A stretch of 64,000 nt of DNA from an uncultured Cohaesibacter sp. (GCF_963676275.1 NZ_OY781091.1:186001-250000); one strand, 5' to 3'. Positions 1 to 9,832 are shown, counted from the first letter of the stretch. Notes: generated from the sequence alone by a model not told the origin. Translations and numbers: made by a program.

Positions 1-961
1 TCTTGTTCAGCTTGTCAGCTTTCAGGCCCATCAGCTTGGCAAAGGCGGAATTGCTGATTTCGATGGATTTGCAAAGCAGGCTGATCGGTTCGTCGTTGCT
101 CTGATAGAGCGCGTTGGAAACAATCGGCTCTTCCAGATCCGACATGGCCGCAAGGAACATGACGATATCCGGTCCACGGTTGGTCTCTACCAGCAGGCTG
201 AGCGCCTCTGACTTGTCGCGCCGACCATCTCTCACATCTGCGATGACAATCTTCGCTTCAAGGCGTTTCTGGCGGCCCGAAATGGTTTGCTCGCTGGCAG
301 CCTTCTTGGCACCATCGACAAGAGCATTGGCCATTTCGGCATTTTCCTTGAACAATTGCGCCAGACGCGCCTTGCCTTCAGGTGGCAGCAGCGGCAGCAG
401 TCTCTTGGCGGCATCTTCTGTTATGTCCGGGCGGGCGGCCAGATTGGATTGCAGAATGGCATCGCCGTCGGCATTGCTCACCAGTGCATTGAAGCCTTTT
501 GAGGTAATCTCGGCTCCCCTGTTTTGGGTAACCTTGTGCCAGACAGCCCGCGTGCCATTCTCGATCAGGGCGTCGGTAACCGTGCCGCTGAGATGTTCGC
601 GTTGCGCGATGCTTTCAAGATGAGAGGCTGGCAGGGTCTGGGTGAGCTGAACGAAGTCATCATCCGTCAAGACAGGGCTATGCTGCAATACAGGCCCCGC
701 GACGGAAACATCGTCCTGAGCCATCTGCATGGCAACCTCATTGGGCAGCCTTGTTTCACTTGCCACCCGGTCAGCAAATTCGGCGCGTCCTTCCAGGCTG
801 ACATCATTGAGCATTTTCAATACGATGTCGCGGAAGATCAGCGTGCCTTGTTCTGTGTGATTTTCGGCTCCATCGAAGAATAGATCTGCCACGCGACCGA
901 GCAGCTCACGCCTTTTATCGCTCGATTTCTCCCTGGCGAGGTCTGTGATATTACTTAGCAT
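1..961 (-). CDS. DUF2336 domain-containing protein, C-terminus cut by window edge
   Basis: An open frame runs from an ATG at 961 (minus) to the window edge with no stop, about 320 codons. The translation starts MLSNITDLAREKSSDKRREL and is an all-helical, leucine/alanine-rich protein with no signal peptide or membrane segment. The start followed by repeated helical pairs (LTDDDFVQLTQ, ITEDAAKRLLPLLPPEGKAR) matches the alphaproteobacterial DUF2336 family, whose biochemical role is unknown to me. A GAGG sequence lies just upstream of the ATG. It follows the giant RTX gene on the same strand after 136 nt that contain a hairpin, so it may be partly co-transcribed with it. The frame assignment is firm; the family call is by recognition. 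Confidence 0.75.
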   Translation of the reverse strand, partial: MLSNITDLAREKSSDKRRELLGRVADLFFDGAENHTEQGTLIFRDIVLKMLNDVSLEGRAEFADRVASETRLPNEVAMQMAQDDVSVAGPVLQHSPVLTDDDFVQLTQTLPASHLESIAQREHLSGTVTDALIENGTRAVWHKVTQNRGAEITSKGFNALVSNADGDAILQSNLAARPDITEDAAKRLLPLLPPEGKARLAQLFKENAEMANALVDGAKKAASEQTISGRQKRLEAKIVIADVRDGRRDKSEALSLLVETNRGPDIVMFLAAMSDLEEPIVSNALYQSNDEPISLLCKSIEISNSAFAKLMGLKADKLNK

Positions 962-1044
962 GGTAGCCTCTTTTTTTATCATTTCCAGAGCGACTATATC
1001 TTTTCGTTTCTAAGATAGGGTTAATCAAATATTGGACATCAATG

Positions 1045-1080
1045 TTCAAATAACCCTTATGTTACGAAGGGTTATTTGAA
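1045..1080. terminator. Perfect 14-bp hairpin between the RTX and DUF2336 genes
   Basis: Positions 1045-1058 and 1067-1080 are perfect inverted repeats around an 8-nt loop. The element lies 17 nt after the stop of the giant minus-strand gene. It is AT-rich and has no U-tract on the minus strand, so it is a weak terminator candidate, an mRNA 3'-end stabiliser, or a protein-binding dyad. Confidence 0.5.
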
Positions 1081-1097
1081 TTCATTCCGTTCAGCTG

Positions 1098-4000
1098 CTA
1101 CCAGGAGACATTGTCAATATTTTCCAGTTCGATCTTGCTGCCATCACTGAAATCGATGGTTCCGGTCGCATCGTCTGAGAGCAGAAGCTGATCGCTGCCA
1201 TCGACCATGGTCATGGTGCCGGTATCAAGCGAGATCGTCCAGTCTGTGCCATAGCTGGTTGTATCCGTACCATCGGATGCAAGAATGACCAGAGAGTCGG
1301 TCCAGTCTCCTGCTGCGCCACCATCGACAATGTCGTTGCCATCGCCCAGCTGGTAATAGAAAATGTCATTTCCCTCACCGCCGACGAGATAGTCATCCCC
1401 GGTTCCGCCAATGATATAATCATTGCCTGACCCGCCATAGATGCTGTCATGGCCAGCTTCACCAAACAGGACGTCGCTGTCTTCGCCGCCATAGATCGTG
1501 TCGGTGCCTTCGCCGCCATAGATCCAGTCGTTGCCAGCTTCACCATGCAGGGAGTCCGAACCGGCATCCCCATGGATCACATCGGCTCCATCCTCACCAT
1601 TGATGAAGTCATTGCCATCGCCTCCGGTTATATTGTCCGTATCGGCGCCGCCATAAATGTCGTCATTGCCGAGGCCACCGTCGATGGTATCCTGCCCTGT
1701 GCCGCCATAGACAATATCATCTCCGGCTCCGGCGCTGATCGTGTCATTGCCTTCATAACCGGAAATATTGTCAGCTCCGCCGGTACCATTCAGATGATTG
1801 TCGAAATGGTTGCCATGGATCATGTTATAGCTGGCGGTATCGTCGATATCGCCAACCTGAATATCGAGCGACTGCGTATCCGAAAGCCCGCCGCTGTCGG
1901 TGACAGTCACATCGACGGAAACATGGGATGCGGTCTCATAATCCAGACTGACACCATCGACCAGCTTCAGCACGGTATCTCCATCCTGCACGACAACCTC
2001 GAAGCGGGGATCGCTGACCGTATAGCTGAAGCTCTCGCCGCTGTCCGGATCGGCGACGCTCAACAGGGCAATTTCGGCCCCGGCTTCGTTTTCCAGCACG
2101 CCATAGCCGGAATTGTCGTTGATCTCGAAATTGTCGATCAGGGTGCCGTAGCTGTTTTCCGAGCCCACCTCGACAAAGGTGATGGTGTTGGTGCCATCGC
2201 CGGATCCTGCCGTCAGCTCAATATTGTAAGTGTGCCAGCCAAGGCCATCTTCAGCCGGATCGATCGTGGCGATGACCTCGCCATTCCAGATCACCTGAAC
2301 AACGCTTTGCCCCAGGGCATCTTCTGCGGTTCCGCTTACGCCATCCCCCGTTGCCCCGCGGGATTTGAGATCAAGGGAAAGAGAATAGCTGTTGCCATCC
2401 GTCAAACCTTCCATCTCCCGGCTCAGCGTACCATTGGAGGTTTCTGCCAGATCGATATGATAATTGCCATCGGTTGCGCCAAGGCTCATATGGCCTGCTT
2501 CATGAATATCGATGTCGCTCTGCGTCCAGCCATCAATATAGGCATCCTGAATCCAGCCGGTTCCATCGCCACCATAGTGGGTGCCACCGTTGAAGATTTC
2601 AAAACTGCCGTTATAGAGGAAGTTATATGAGCCCGAGGCCGACAGCGTTGGGCCTTCATTGACATCATTGACATTGACGACCAGATCTTCGCTATGAGTG
2701 CCGCCATTGCCATCGTCGGTGGTGATGGTGATGGTGACCGAGCTTTCGCTCTCATGATCAAGCGAAACTCCATCCTTGAGCTTGAGGATCATGTTGCCCG
2801 TACCATCATTGACCACTTCAAAGCGATCATCCGATACTGAATAGCTGTGGCTGTCCGATGTGTCGACATCAGCCGTGGTCAAGGTGCCGATAACGGCGCC
2901 AGCATCATTCTCGTCAATCGTATCATTGCTGACATAGACAGCGGTCGGCGCATCATTGGTGCCGGTCACAATGATATTCACTGTGGCAACAGAAGTGCTG
3001 CCATTGCCGTCATCCGCCTGATACTGGAACGAGACGGTGCGCGTTTCACCCACGGCCAGATCGTCAAAGTCTGTGCCCGGATTGAAGCTCGACTGACCAT
3101 TGGCGCTCATGCTTACGGTGCCGCCGCTTGGCTGCGTCACCACGCTGTAGCTGATCGCATCGCCATCCCCATCGATGGCAAAGGCATGGCCGTTCAATAT
3201 CTGGTTTTCAGACCCGGTAACGGTACCGCCATAGGCCTTTACGGCATCATTGGTGCCGGTCACCTCGATGGTGACGGTGCCGCCATCGGTGGAGCCATTG
3301 CCGTCATCGGCGGTATAGTTGAAGGTCACCGTGCGGCTCTCGCCTACGGCCAGATCATCAAAGTCTGTGCCCGGATCAAAGCTGTAGGAGCCATCGGCAT
3401 TGAAAGTAACGCTGCCCTCGGACGGCTGGGCATCCAGACTGTAGCTGATGGCATCGCCATCCAGATCCGTAGCGCTGACATTGCTCGACAGCGAGGTGTT
3501 CTCGCCAGTGGTCTCGGACGCATCCTCAGCCGTTACCGCTTCATTGAGATCGGCAACGCTGATATCGAAGCTTTCCGAAAGGGTGCCGCCATTGCCGTCA
3601 TCGGTGGTGACGGTAACGGTAACCGAGCTTTCGCTCTCATAATCGATGGAGACCCCATCCTTGAGCTTGAGCACCATATTGCCCGCGCCATCATCGACAA
3701 TCTCGAAACGGCTGTCGTCAACACTGTAGCTGTGGCTGTCGGATATATCGGCATCGGTAGTCGAAAGGGTACCGATCACCGCCCCTGATGCATTCTCGTC
3801 AACACTTGCGGACGAGAGATCCACAGCGGTCGGCGCATCATTGGTGCCGGTCACCTCGATGGTGACGGTGCCGCCATCGGTGGAGCCATTACCATCATTG
3901 GCGGTATAGTTGAAGGTCACCGTGCGGCTCTCGCCCACGGCCAGATCATCAAAGTCTGTGCCCGGATCAAAGCTGTAGGAGCCATCGGCATTGAAAGTAA

Positions 4001-7000
4001 CGCTGCCCTCGGACGGCTGGGCATCCAGACTATAGCTGATGGTATCGCCATCCAGATCCGTAGCGTTGACATTGCTCGACAGCGTGGTGTTCTCGCCAGT
4101 GGTCTCAGAGGCATCCTCAGCCGTTACCGCTTCATTGAGATCGGCAACGCTGATATCGAAGCTTTCCGAAAGGGTGCCGCCATTGCCGTCATCAGTGGTG
4201 ACGGTAACGGTAACCGAGCTTTCGCTCTCATAATCGATGGAGACCCCATCCTTGAGCTTGAGCACCATATTGCCCGCGCCATCATCGACAATCTCGAAAC
4301 GGCTGTCGTCAACACTGTAGCTGTGGCTGTCGGATATATCGGCATCGGTAGTCGAAAGGGTACCGATCACCGCCCCTGATGCATTCTCGTCAACACTTGC
4401 GGACGAGAGATCCACAGCGGTCGGCGCATCATTGGTGCCGGTTACCTCGATGGTGACGGTGCCGCCATCGGTGGAGCCATTGCCGTCATTGGCGGTATAG
4501 TTGAAGGTCACCGTGCGGCTCTCGCCCACGGCCAGATCATCAAAGTCTGTGCCCGGATCAAAGCTGTAGGAGCCATCGGCATTGAAAGTAACGCTGCCCT
4601 CGGACGGCTGGGCATCCAGACTATAGCTGATGACATCGCCATCCAGATCCGTAGCGTTGACATTGCTCGACAGCGTGGTGTTCTCGCCAGTGGTCTCAGA
4701 GGCATCCTCAGCCGTTACCGCTTCATTGAGATCGGCAACGCTGATATCGAAGCTTTCCGAAAGGGTGCCGCCATTGCCGTCATCTGTGGTGACGGTAACG
4801 GTAACCGAGCTTTCGCTCTCATAATCGAGAGAGACACCGTCCTTAAGCTTGAGCACCATATTGCCCGCACCATCATCGACCACTTCGAAACGGCTGTCAT
4901 CAACACTGTAGCTGTGGCTGTCGGATATATCTGCGTCGGTGGTGGAAAGGGTGCCGATCACCGCCCCGGCTTCATTCTCGTTGACGCTTGTTGCGGACAG
5001 ATCCACCGCCGTCGGCGCATCATTGGTGCCGGTCACCTCGATGGTGACGGTGCCGCCATCGGTCGAGCCATTGCCATCATCGGCTGTATAGTTGAAGGTG
5101 ACCGTCCGGCTCTCGCCCACGGCCAGATCATCAAAGTCCGTGCCCGGATCAAAGCTGTAGGAGCCATCGGCATTGAATGTAACGCTACCTTCTGATGGCT
5201 GGGCATCGAGACTGTAGCTGATGGTATCGCCATCCAGATCCGTCGCCGTGACCGAGCCATCAAGGGCCACATTCTCAGAGGTGGTCTCTGACGCATCCGC
5301 AGCCGTTACCGCTTCATTCAGATCGGCAACGCTGATGTCGAAGCTTTCCGAAAGGGTGCCGCCATTGCCGTCATCGGTGGTGACGGTAACGGTAACCGAG
5401 CTTTCGCTCTCATAATCAAGGGAGACCCCATCCTTGAGCTTGAGCACCATGTTGCCCGCGCCATCGTCAACCACTTCGAAACGGCTATCATCAACACTGT
5501 AGCTATGGCTGTCGGATATATCGGCATCGGTAGTCGTCAGGGTACCGATCACTGCTCCGGCGTCATTTTCGTTGACGCCTGCATTGAATTCTACAGTACT
5601 GTCCGTCCAACCAGTCCCCGCAACATGGCCTTCGGTCAGTGTATGATTGTTGCCGGACTGATCGGCTAGTGGATCATCGCCGGAGAAAGTCCAGTGTGCA
5701 TTCAGGGAAGGATCACTGGAATCCACACCATTTTGCGTATCTTCCGCAATCTGGGCAGCATCACGAGCTTCAGAGAATATGGCGACTTCATCAATCTGCC
5801 CGGTAAAGACCTGGCGGGTTTCAAATGTGCCACCCACATCATCCTGATCCTGTCCCAGGATGATATCCCCATTGGGAGCCAGATCCACACCGGTCATGTA
5901 ATTGTCGATGGAATATTCCAATTCCCCATCGACATAAATATCCAGCGATCCGTCATCGGAATCCCTCACAATGGCAAGAGTGTGCGTTTCACCATCATAA
6001 AGGGTTGACGTGTCGATCGTAGTCTCCAATTTCTGGTCATCTATGAAGATCGACAGATTTTCTCCGGTAAAGGAACCAACAAGAAATTCATTGTCGGCCG
6101 GCGTTGCTGCATAGGAAAGCAGAGGCGTGAAATGTTCAGCCTGTTCACTGACCGAAAAGGTTATTTCCAGAGTAAATTGCGACTGCGAGCCGAGAATGTC
6201 CCCGTTATCCATAACGGACAAATAGGAATTGTTACCAGCATCCTCATTCAGGCTCACTCCGGCGCTATCAGCCTGTAAATCAATCGCCGTCGGTGCATCA
6301 TTGGTGCCGGTCACCTCGATGGTGACGGTGCCGCCATCGGTCGAGCCATTGCCATCATTGGCGGTATAGTTGAAGGTCACCGTACGGCTCTCGCCAACGG
6401 CCAGATCATCAAAGTCGGTGCCCGGATCAAAGCTGTAGCTGCCATCGGCATTGAAGGTAACGCTACCCTCGGATGGCTGGGCATCAAGACTATAGCTGAT
6501 GGTATCGCCATCCAGATCCGTCGCGCTGACATTGCTCGACAGCGTGGTGTTCTCGCCAGTGGTCTCGGAGGCATCCTCGGCTGTTACCGCTTCATTGAGA
6601 TCGGCAACGCTGATATCGAAGCTTTCCGAAAGGGTACCGCCATTGCCGTCATCGGTGGTGACGGTAACGGTAACCGAGCTTTCGCTCTCATAATCGATGG
6701 AGACCCCATCCTTGAGCTTGAGAACCATATTGCCCGCGCCATCATCGACAATCTCGAAACGGCTGTCATCAACGCTGTAGCTGTGGCTGTCGGATATATC
6801 GGCATCAGTGGTCGAAAGGGTACCGATCACCGCTCCTGCGTCATTCTCGTCAACACTTGCGGACGAGAGATCCACTGCGGTCGGTGCATCATTGGTGCCG
6901 GTCACCTCGATGGTGACGGTGCCGCCATCGGTCGAGCCATTGCCATCATCGGCGGTATAGTTGAAGGTAACCGCGCGGCTCTCGCCCACGGCCAGATCAT

Positions 7001-7733
7001 CAAAGTCCGTGCCCGGATCAAAGCTGTAGGAGCCATCGGCATTGAAAGTAACGCTGCCCTCGGACGGCTGGGCATCGAGACTGTAGCTGATGGTATCACC
7101 ATCCAGATCCGTCGCCGTGACCGAGCCATCAAGGGCCACATTCTCAGAGGTGGTTACATCACTGTCTTGCGCAAGGACAGGCCTGTTGGCGGCGTCGTCG
7201 GTCTCGACATCTTCCTGTGGGGCCAGAGAGCCGCCGGAAGCCTGACTGCTATCGATGCCGCTGCTCTGAACGGTCGGAATGACCGCCTCTTCAGAACCGC
7301 CCTCGGGAGCGCTGTTGTCTGAAGTTTCAGGGGTGCCATTGTTAATGGAAAGAATCGGGCTTTCCGGCTCCAGCAAGGCATTCTCTTCCGGGGCTGACAA
7401 TCCGGAACTGGATGCAGGAGCAGTGGCGCCTGATGTGGCCGAAGAGGGAAGCGTTGAGCTGCTATCGGATGAAATAGGGCTGGATGCGGTTTGGCTGTTG
7501 CTGGAACTGGCCTCCCCGGACTGTTGTTCGGGCAGCAGCACTTCGTCCCCATTGGCTAGGCCATAATGCAGATTGGGGTTCAGGATATCCTGCCGCAGGG
7601 CAATATGATCGCCGGTGTCATAGTCGCTAGCCTTCTCGGCTTCTGCTTTCTGCAGCGACTGCTGCACGCGGTTGGATTCATATTTCGATGTCGCAGCTTC
7701 GGATTTCGCGTCTGGTGTTCTGGTGTCAGCCAT
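1098..7733 (-). CDS. Giant VCBS/cadherin/LamG/RTX repeat protein, type I secretion substrate (putative adhesin)
   Basis: The start is placed at the ATG at 7733 because AAGGA lies 8 nt before it; an ATG at 7775 in the same frame has no such site. The 2,211-aa product has a Ser/Gly-rich N-terminus (about 1-190) without a Sec signal. Seven VCBS-type modules (ATDLDGDTISYSLD ... VTGTNDAP) then alternate with seven cadherin-like modules (DENDAGAVIGTL ... SVADLNEAV). A LamG/concanavalin-like domain interrupts the array at about 485-720. A DUF642-like carbohydrate-binding domain (LYNGSFE ... LIDNFEIN) follows at about 1700-1880. About nine RTX calcium-binding nonapeptides (GGxGxDxI type) lie at about 1968-2130, and the last 80 residues probably carry the T1SS signal. 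The divergent T1SS genes support export. No LapG-type di-alanine cleavage site was seen in the N-terminus. Function as adhesin or matrix protein is inferred. Confidence 0.9.
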   Translation of the reverse strand: MADTRTPDAKSEAATSKYESNRVQQSLQKAEAEKASDYDTGDHIALRQDILNPNLHYGLANGDEVLLPEQQSGEASSSNSQTASSPISSDSSSTLPSSATSGATAPASSSGLSAPEENALLEPESPILSINNGTPETSDNSAPEGGSEEAVIPTVQSSGIDSSQASGGSLAPQEDVETDDAANRPVLAQDSDVTTSENVALDGSVTATDLDGDTISYSLDAQPSEGSVTFNADGSYSFDPGTDFDDLAVGESRAVTFNYTADDGNGSTDGGTVTIEVTGTNDAPTAVDLSSASVDENDAGAVIGTLSTTDADISDSHSYSVDDSRFEIVDDGAGNMVLKLKDGVSIDYESESSVTVTVTTDDGNGGTLSESFDISVADLNEAVTAEDASETTGENTTLSSNVSATDLDGDTISYSLDAQPSEGSVTFNADGSYSFDPGTDFDDLAVGESRTVTFNYTANDGNGSTDGGTVTIEVTGTNDAPTAIDLQADSAGVSLNEDAGNNSYLSVMDNGDILGSQSQFTLEITFSVSEQAEHFTPLLSYAATPADNEFLVGSFTGENLSIFIDDQKLETTIDTSTLYDGETHTLAIVRDSDDGSLDIYVDGELEYSIDNYMTGVDLAPNGDIILGQDQDDVGGTFETRQVFTGQIDEVAIFSEARDAAQIAEDTQNGVDSSDPSLNAHWTFSGDDPLADQSGNNHTLTEGHVAGTGWTDSTVEFNAGVNENDAGAVIGTLTTTDADISDSHSYSVDDSRFEVVDDGAGNMVLKLKDGVSLDYESESSVTVTVTTDDGNGGTLSESFDISVADLNEAVTAADASETTSENVALDGSVTATDLDGDTISYSLDAQPSEGSVTFNADGSYSFDPGTDFDDLAVGESRTVTFNYTADDGNGSTDGGTVTIEVTGTNDAPTAVDLSATSVNENEAGAVIGTLSTTDADISDSHSYSVDDSRFEVVDDGAGNMVLKLKDGVSLDYESESSVTVTVTTDDGNGGTLSESFDISVADLNEAVTAEDASETTGENTTLSSNVNATDLDGDVISYSLDAQPSEGSVTFNADGSYSFDPGTDFDDLAVGESRTVTFNYTANDGNGSTDGGTVTIEVTGTNDAPTAVDLSSASVDENASGAVIGTLSTTDADISDSHSYSVDDSRFEIVDDGAGNMVLKLKDGVSIDYESESSVTVTVTTDDGNGGTLSESFDISVADLNEAVTAEDASETTGENTTLSSNVNATDLDGDTISYSLDAQPSEGSVTFNADGSYSFDPGTDFDDLAVGESRTVTFNYTANDGNGSTDGGTVTIEVTGTNDAPTAVDLSSASVDENASGAVIGTLSTTDADISDSHSYSVDDSRFEIVDDGAGNMVLKLKDGVSIDYESESSVTVTVTTDDGNGGTLSESFDISVADLNEAVTAEDASETTGENTSLSSNVSATDLDGDAISYSLDAQPSEGSVTFNADGSYSFDPGTDFDDLAVGESRTVTFNYTADDGNGSTDGGTVTIEVTGTNDAVKAYGGTVTGSENQILNGHAFAIDGDGDAISYSVVTQPSGGTVSMSANGQSSFNPGTDFDDLAVGETRTVSFQYQADDGNGSTSVATVNIIVTGTNDAPTAVYVSNDTIDENDAGAVIGTLTTADVDTSDSHSYSVSDDRFEVVNDGTGNMILKLKDGVSLDHESESSVTITITTDDGNGGTHSEDLVVNVNDVNEGPTLSASGSYNFLYNGSFEIFNGGTHYGGDGTGWIQDAYIDGWTQSDIDIHEAGHMSLGATDGNYHIDLAETSNGTLSREMEGLTDGNSYSLSLDLKSRGATGDGVSGTAEDALGQSVVQVIWNGEVIATIDPAEDGLGWHTYNIELTAGSGDGTNTITFVEVGSENSYGTLIDNFEINDNSGYGVLENEAGAEIALLSVADPDSGESFSYTVSDPRFEVVVQDGDTVLKLVDGVSLDYETASHVSVDVTVTDSGGLSDTQSLDIQVGDIDDTASYNMIHGNHFDNHLNGTGGADNISGYEGNDTISAGAGDDIVYGGTGQDTIDGGLGNDDIYGGADTDNITGGDGNDFINGEDGADVIHGDAGSDSLHGEAGNDWIYGGEGTDTIYGGEDSDVLFGEAGHDSIYGGSGNDYIIGGTGDDYLVGGEGNDIFYYQLGDGNDIVDGGAAGDWTDSLVILASDGTDTTSYGTDWTISLDTGTMTMVDGSDQLLLSDDATGTIDFSDGSKIELENIDNVSW
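3240..7140 (-). repeat. 591-bp near-identical tandem repeats inside the RTX gene
   Basis: Blocks of one VCBS plus one cadherin-like module recur with a period of 591 nt (197 codons). For example, the same shadow frames reappear at 3448, 4039 and 4630, and at 3533 and 4124, with nearly identical DNA. Copies continue from about 5,000 to 7,140, interrupted at about 5,575-6,280 by the LamG domain. DNA-level near-identity points to recent duplication or homogenisation, so copy number may vary between strains or assemblies. Confidence 0.9.
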
Positions 7734-8011
7734 AGCCAGTTTCCTTAACAAAAGTGTGCATCTGCCAAAAGGCATTTGGCCCAGACGCTATAGTATGCGT
7801 GATTAATCGGCCCTTTCGGAAACTGGTTAGAAATGGGTTAAGCGCCTGCTTTCACTCTGATTTAATTTGGAAATGTCCAAAAAATTGCAAAGTTGGTTAA
7901 GGAAAGATCAAGAGACTTGCGCTCATATAGAAGATGTCTGGAAATTTCTGTTTACCCTTTGTCTGTTCAATTGCCGCTCGGACAGGGGGCTTTGACGCAT
8001 GAGCGCTTTTA
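7734..8011. promoter_or_regulatory. Divergent intergenic region between RTX substrate gene and T1SS operon
   Basis: These 278 nt separate the starts of the RTX gene (minus) and the first ABC gene (plus) and must hold both promoters. No convincing -35/-10 pair or operator could be assigned by eye. An ATG at 7999 with GGGGG upstream opens a 35-codon frame that overlaps the ABC start in another frame and ends at TAA in 8104-8106. Confidence 0.4.
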
Positions 8012-9832
8012 ATGATGACAAGTCGAAAGAGGGAAAAACCAGAAGGCTTGCTTTCGGCTGTTCGGGCCGGAATTCAGCGCTTTCACGAGGTTTTTCAACC
8101 CCCTAAATCCATGCAGTCGACATGGTTTGCTGATCAGGTCCGCGTTCCCAAGCGGATCATTGCGGCATCATTTGTCATCAATATGCTCGGATTGGGCATG
8201 CCGCTGGTCATTCTCCAGATCTATGACCGGATCATTCCGAACCAGTCTTACGCAACGCTTTTCTATCTGATTTCGGGTCTTGTCACCGTGCTGGTTGTGG
8301 ATACGGTGCTGAAAGTTGTCCGCTCCCACATATCTGGCTGGTCTTCATCCTATATCGATTACATTTCCGGGGTGGAGGCAATCCAGCGCGTTTTGCGGGC
8401 GCCTCCTGAATCGCTGGAAAAGAACCCGGCCAGCACCCATATCGATCGCATGAATGCGCTGTCTGCCACCGCGCGCATGTTTGCCGGCCCTGCGCGCATG
8501 GGGCTGGTTGATCTGCCTTTCATTTTCATCTTTCTGGGTGTGATGGCGATTGTCAGTCCGACGATTGCCGGCCTGCTGGTGATGGTTTTCGGCATATTCG
8601 CCTGGCGCTTGCTCAAGCGGGCGAAAAATATTCAGGATCTTCAGGATGAACGCCAGCAGCTGGATCGACGCAAATATGATTTCGTGATCGAGGCCCTGTC
8701 GGGGATTGAAGCCATCAAGACCATGTCCTGTGAACCGCAGATGATGCGGCGCTATGAACGGCTGCAGGAAGCCATCGCGGTTGCCTTCCACCGATCGGTC
8801 AAGCTGGATGGGGCCACCCAGACCCTGAGCGCTTCCTTTGCATCGATCACGATGATCACCATCGTGTCGAGTGGTGCCCTGCTGGTGATCGAGGGAACCC
8901 AGTCCATTGGCTCGCTTGCCTGCTGCCTGCTTCTGGGCGGAAGAGCCGTCGAGGTGCTGGTCCGTTCGGTGCGCTCCTGGAGCGAAATGAGCAATTTCGA
9001 TCTGGTCAAACAGAATGTTGACGAACTGCTTCTGCTCAATCAGAATCCGGAAAAAATCCGCGCGACGATGGAACTGGGCTCGGGCGAGATCATTCTCGAT
9101 AATGTCGTGATGCCTTCGCAGATGGGGGAAAACCGCGAGAAATACGACATCTCAATGACCATTCCGCACGGAACCATCATTGGCATTCGAGGGAACAATT
9201 CCAGCGACGATCACCAGTTCCTGAGGATGTTGCGGACCAAAGTGGCGCCAAATGAAGGCGACATCCGCATGGGAGGCCTCCCGATTCGCGATCTGATCGA
9301 AGCCGACTTGTCCGCTTCCATTGCCTATGTGCCGAACAGTCCTGCCATTTTCTCGGGCACCATTCTGGAAAATCTCACCCTGTTCAATCCGCGCGACGGA
9401 TTGCAGAGCGCCCGTGAAGCAGCCCAGCTCATCGGGCTTGAAAGCGATATTCAGCTTCTGCCCTATGGCTATGACATGATGCTCGGAACCGGAGGCAACG
9501 AGACACTTCCACCCAGTTTCCGCCAGAGAATATGCATCGCCCGCGCCATCGCCCGCAAACCCAGCATCCTCATTCTGGAGGAGGCGAATGCCATGCTTGA
9601 TCAGCGTTCCGATACGCTCCTGCGCAAGGGCATCGAGCAATTGCGCGGCTCCATGACAATCATCTTCCTGTCCAACCGGCCGTCTTTTCTGGCGCTGGCA
9701 GACAAGCAACTGATTTTGAAGGATGGCACTCTGAAGCCCTATGAAGGAACCGCTTATCCCACCACCGCCAAGGACAACACCCGGAATTCTGCCGCAAATG
9801 CGGCAAAGTCGGCGGCTGGAGGTGGCCAATGA
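8012..9832 (+). CDS. Type I secretion ABC permease/ATPase subunit with degenerate nucleotide-binding domain
   Basis: This is a 606-aa membrane-ATPase fusion of the HlyB/PrtD-like type. Residues about 45-330 form the transmembrane domain, with VINMLGLGMPLVILQIYDRI as its first helix, and residues about 355-575 the ATPase domain. The ATPase motifs are damaged: the Walker A position reads GIRGNNSSDDHQ with no GK(S/T), the signature is LPPSF instead of LSGGQ, Walker B ends in LILEE, and the H-loop is SNRP. It probably cannot hydrolyse ATP alone and should pair with the next gene, which it overlaps by ATGA. The ATG at 8012 lacks a clear Shine-Dalgarno; a better one precedes the out-of-frame ATG at 7999, so translational coupling or a start error is possible. 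It is divergent from the RTX substrate gene. Confidence 0.88.
   Translation: MMTSRKREKPEGLLSAVRAGIQRFHEVFQPPKSMQSTWFADQVRVPKRIIAASFVINMLGLGMPLVILQIYDRIIPNQSYATLFYLISGLVTVLVVDTVLKVVRSHISGWSSSYIDYISGVEAIQRVLRAPPESLEKNPASTHIDRMNALSATARMFAGPARMGLVDLPFIFIFLGVMAIVSPTIAGLLVMVFGIFAWRLLKRAKNIQDLQDERQQLDRRKYDFVIEALSGIEAIKTMSCEPQMMRRYERLQEAIAVAFHRSVKLDGATQTLSASFASITMITIVSSGALLVIEGTQSIGSLACCLLLGGRAVEVLVRSVRSWSEMSNFDLVKQNVDELLLLNQNPEKIRATMELGSGEIILDNVVMPSQMGENREKYDISMTIPHGTIIGIRGNNSSDDHQFLRMLRTKVAPNEGDIRMGGLPIRDLIEADLSASIAYVPNSPAIFSGTILENLTLFNPRDGLQSAREAAQLIGLESDIQLLPYGYDMMLGTGGNETLPPSFRQRICIARAIARKPSILILEEANAMLDQRSDTLLRKGIEQLRGSMTIIFLSNRPSFLALADKQLILKDGTLKPYEGTAYPTTAKDNTRNSAANAAKSAAGGGQ

Noticed and set aside
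3240-7140. Regular repeats that could suggest a CRISPR-like array
   Set aside because: The period is 591 nt and the units encode VCBS/cadherin modules in one continuous frame; no short spacers are present.
1449-7322. Long plus-strand frames (for example 1449-2630, 2847-3788, 6783-7322) opposite the RTX gene
   Set aside because: They mirror the repetitive coding sequence and recur at the same 591-nt spacing; they lack ribosome-binding sites and known motifs.
6782-7733. LapA-type retention module and LapG cleavage site in the RTX N-terminus
   Set aside because: No TAAG/di-alanine site or retention fold pattern was seen; the N-terminus is low-complexity Ser/Gly-rich.
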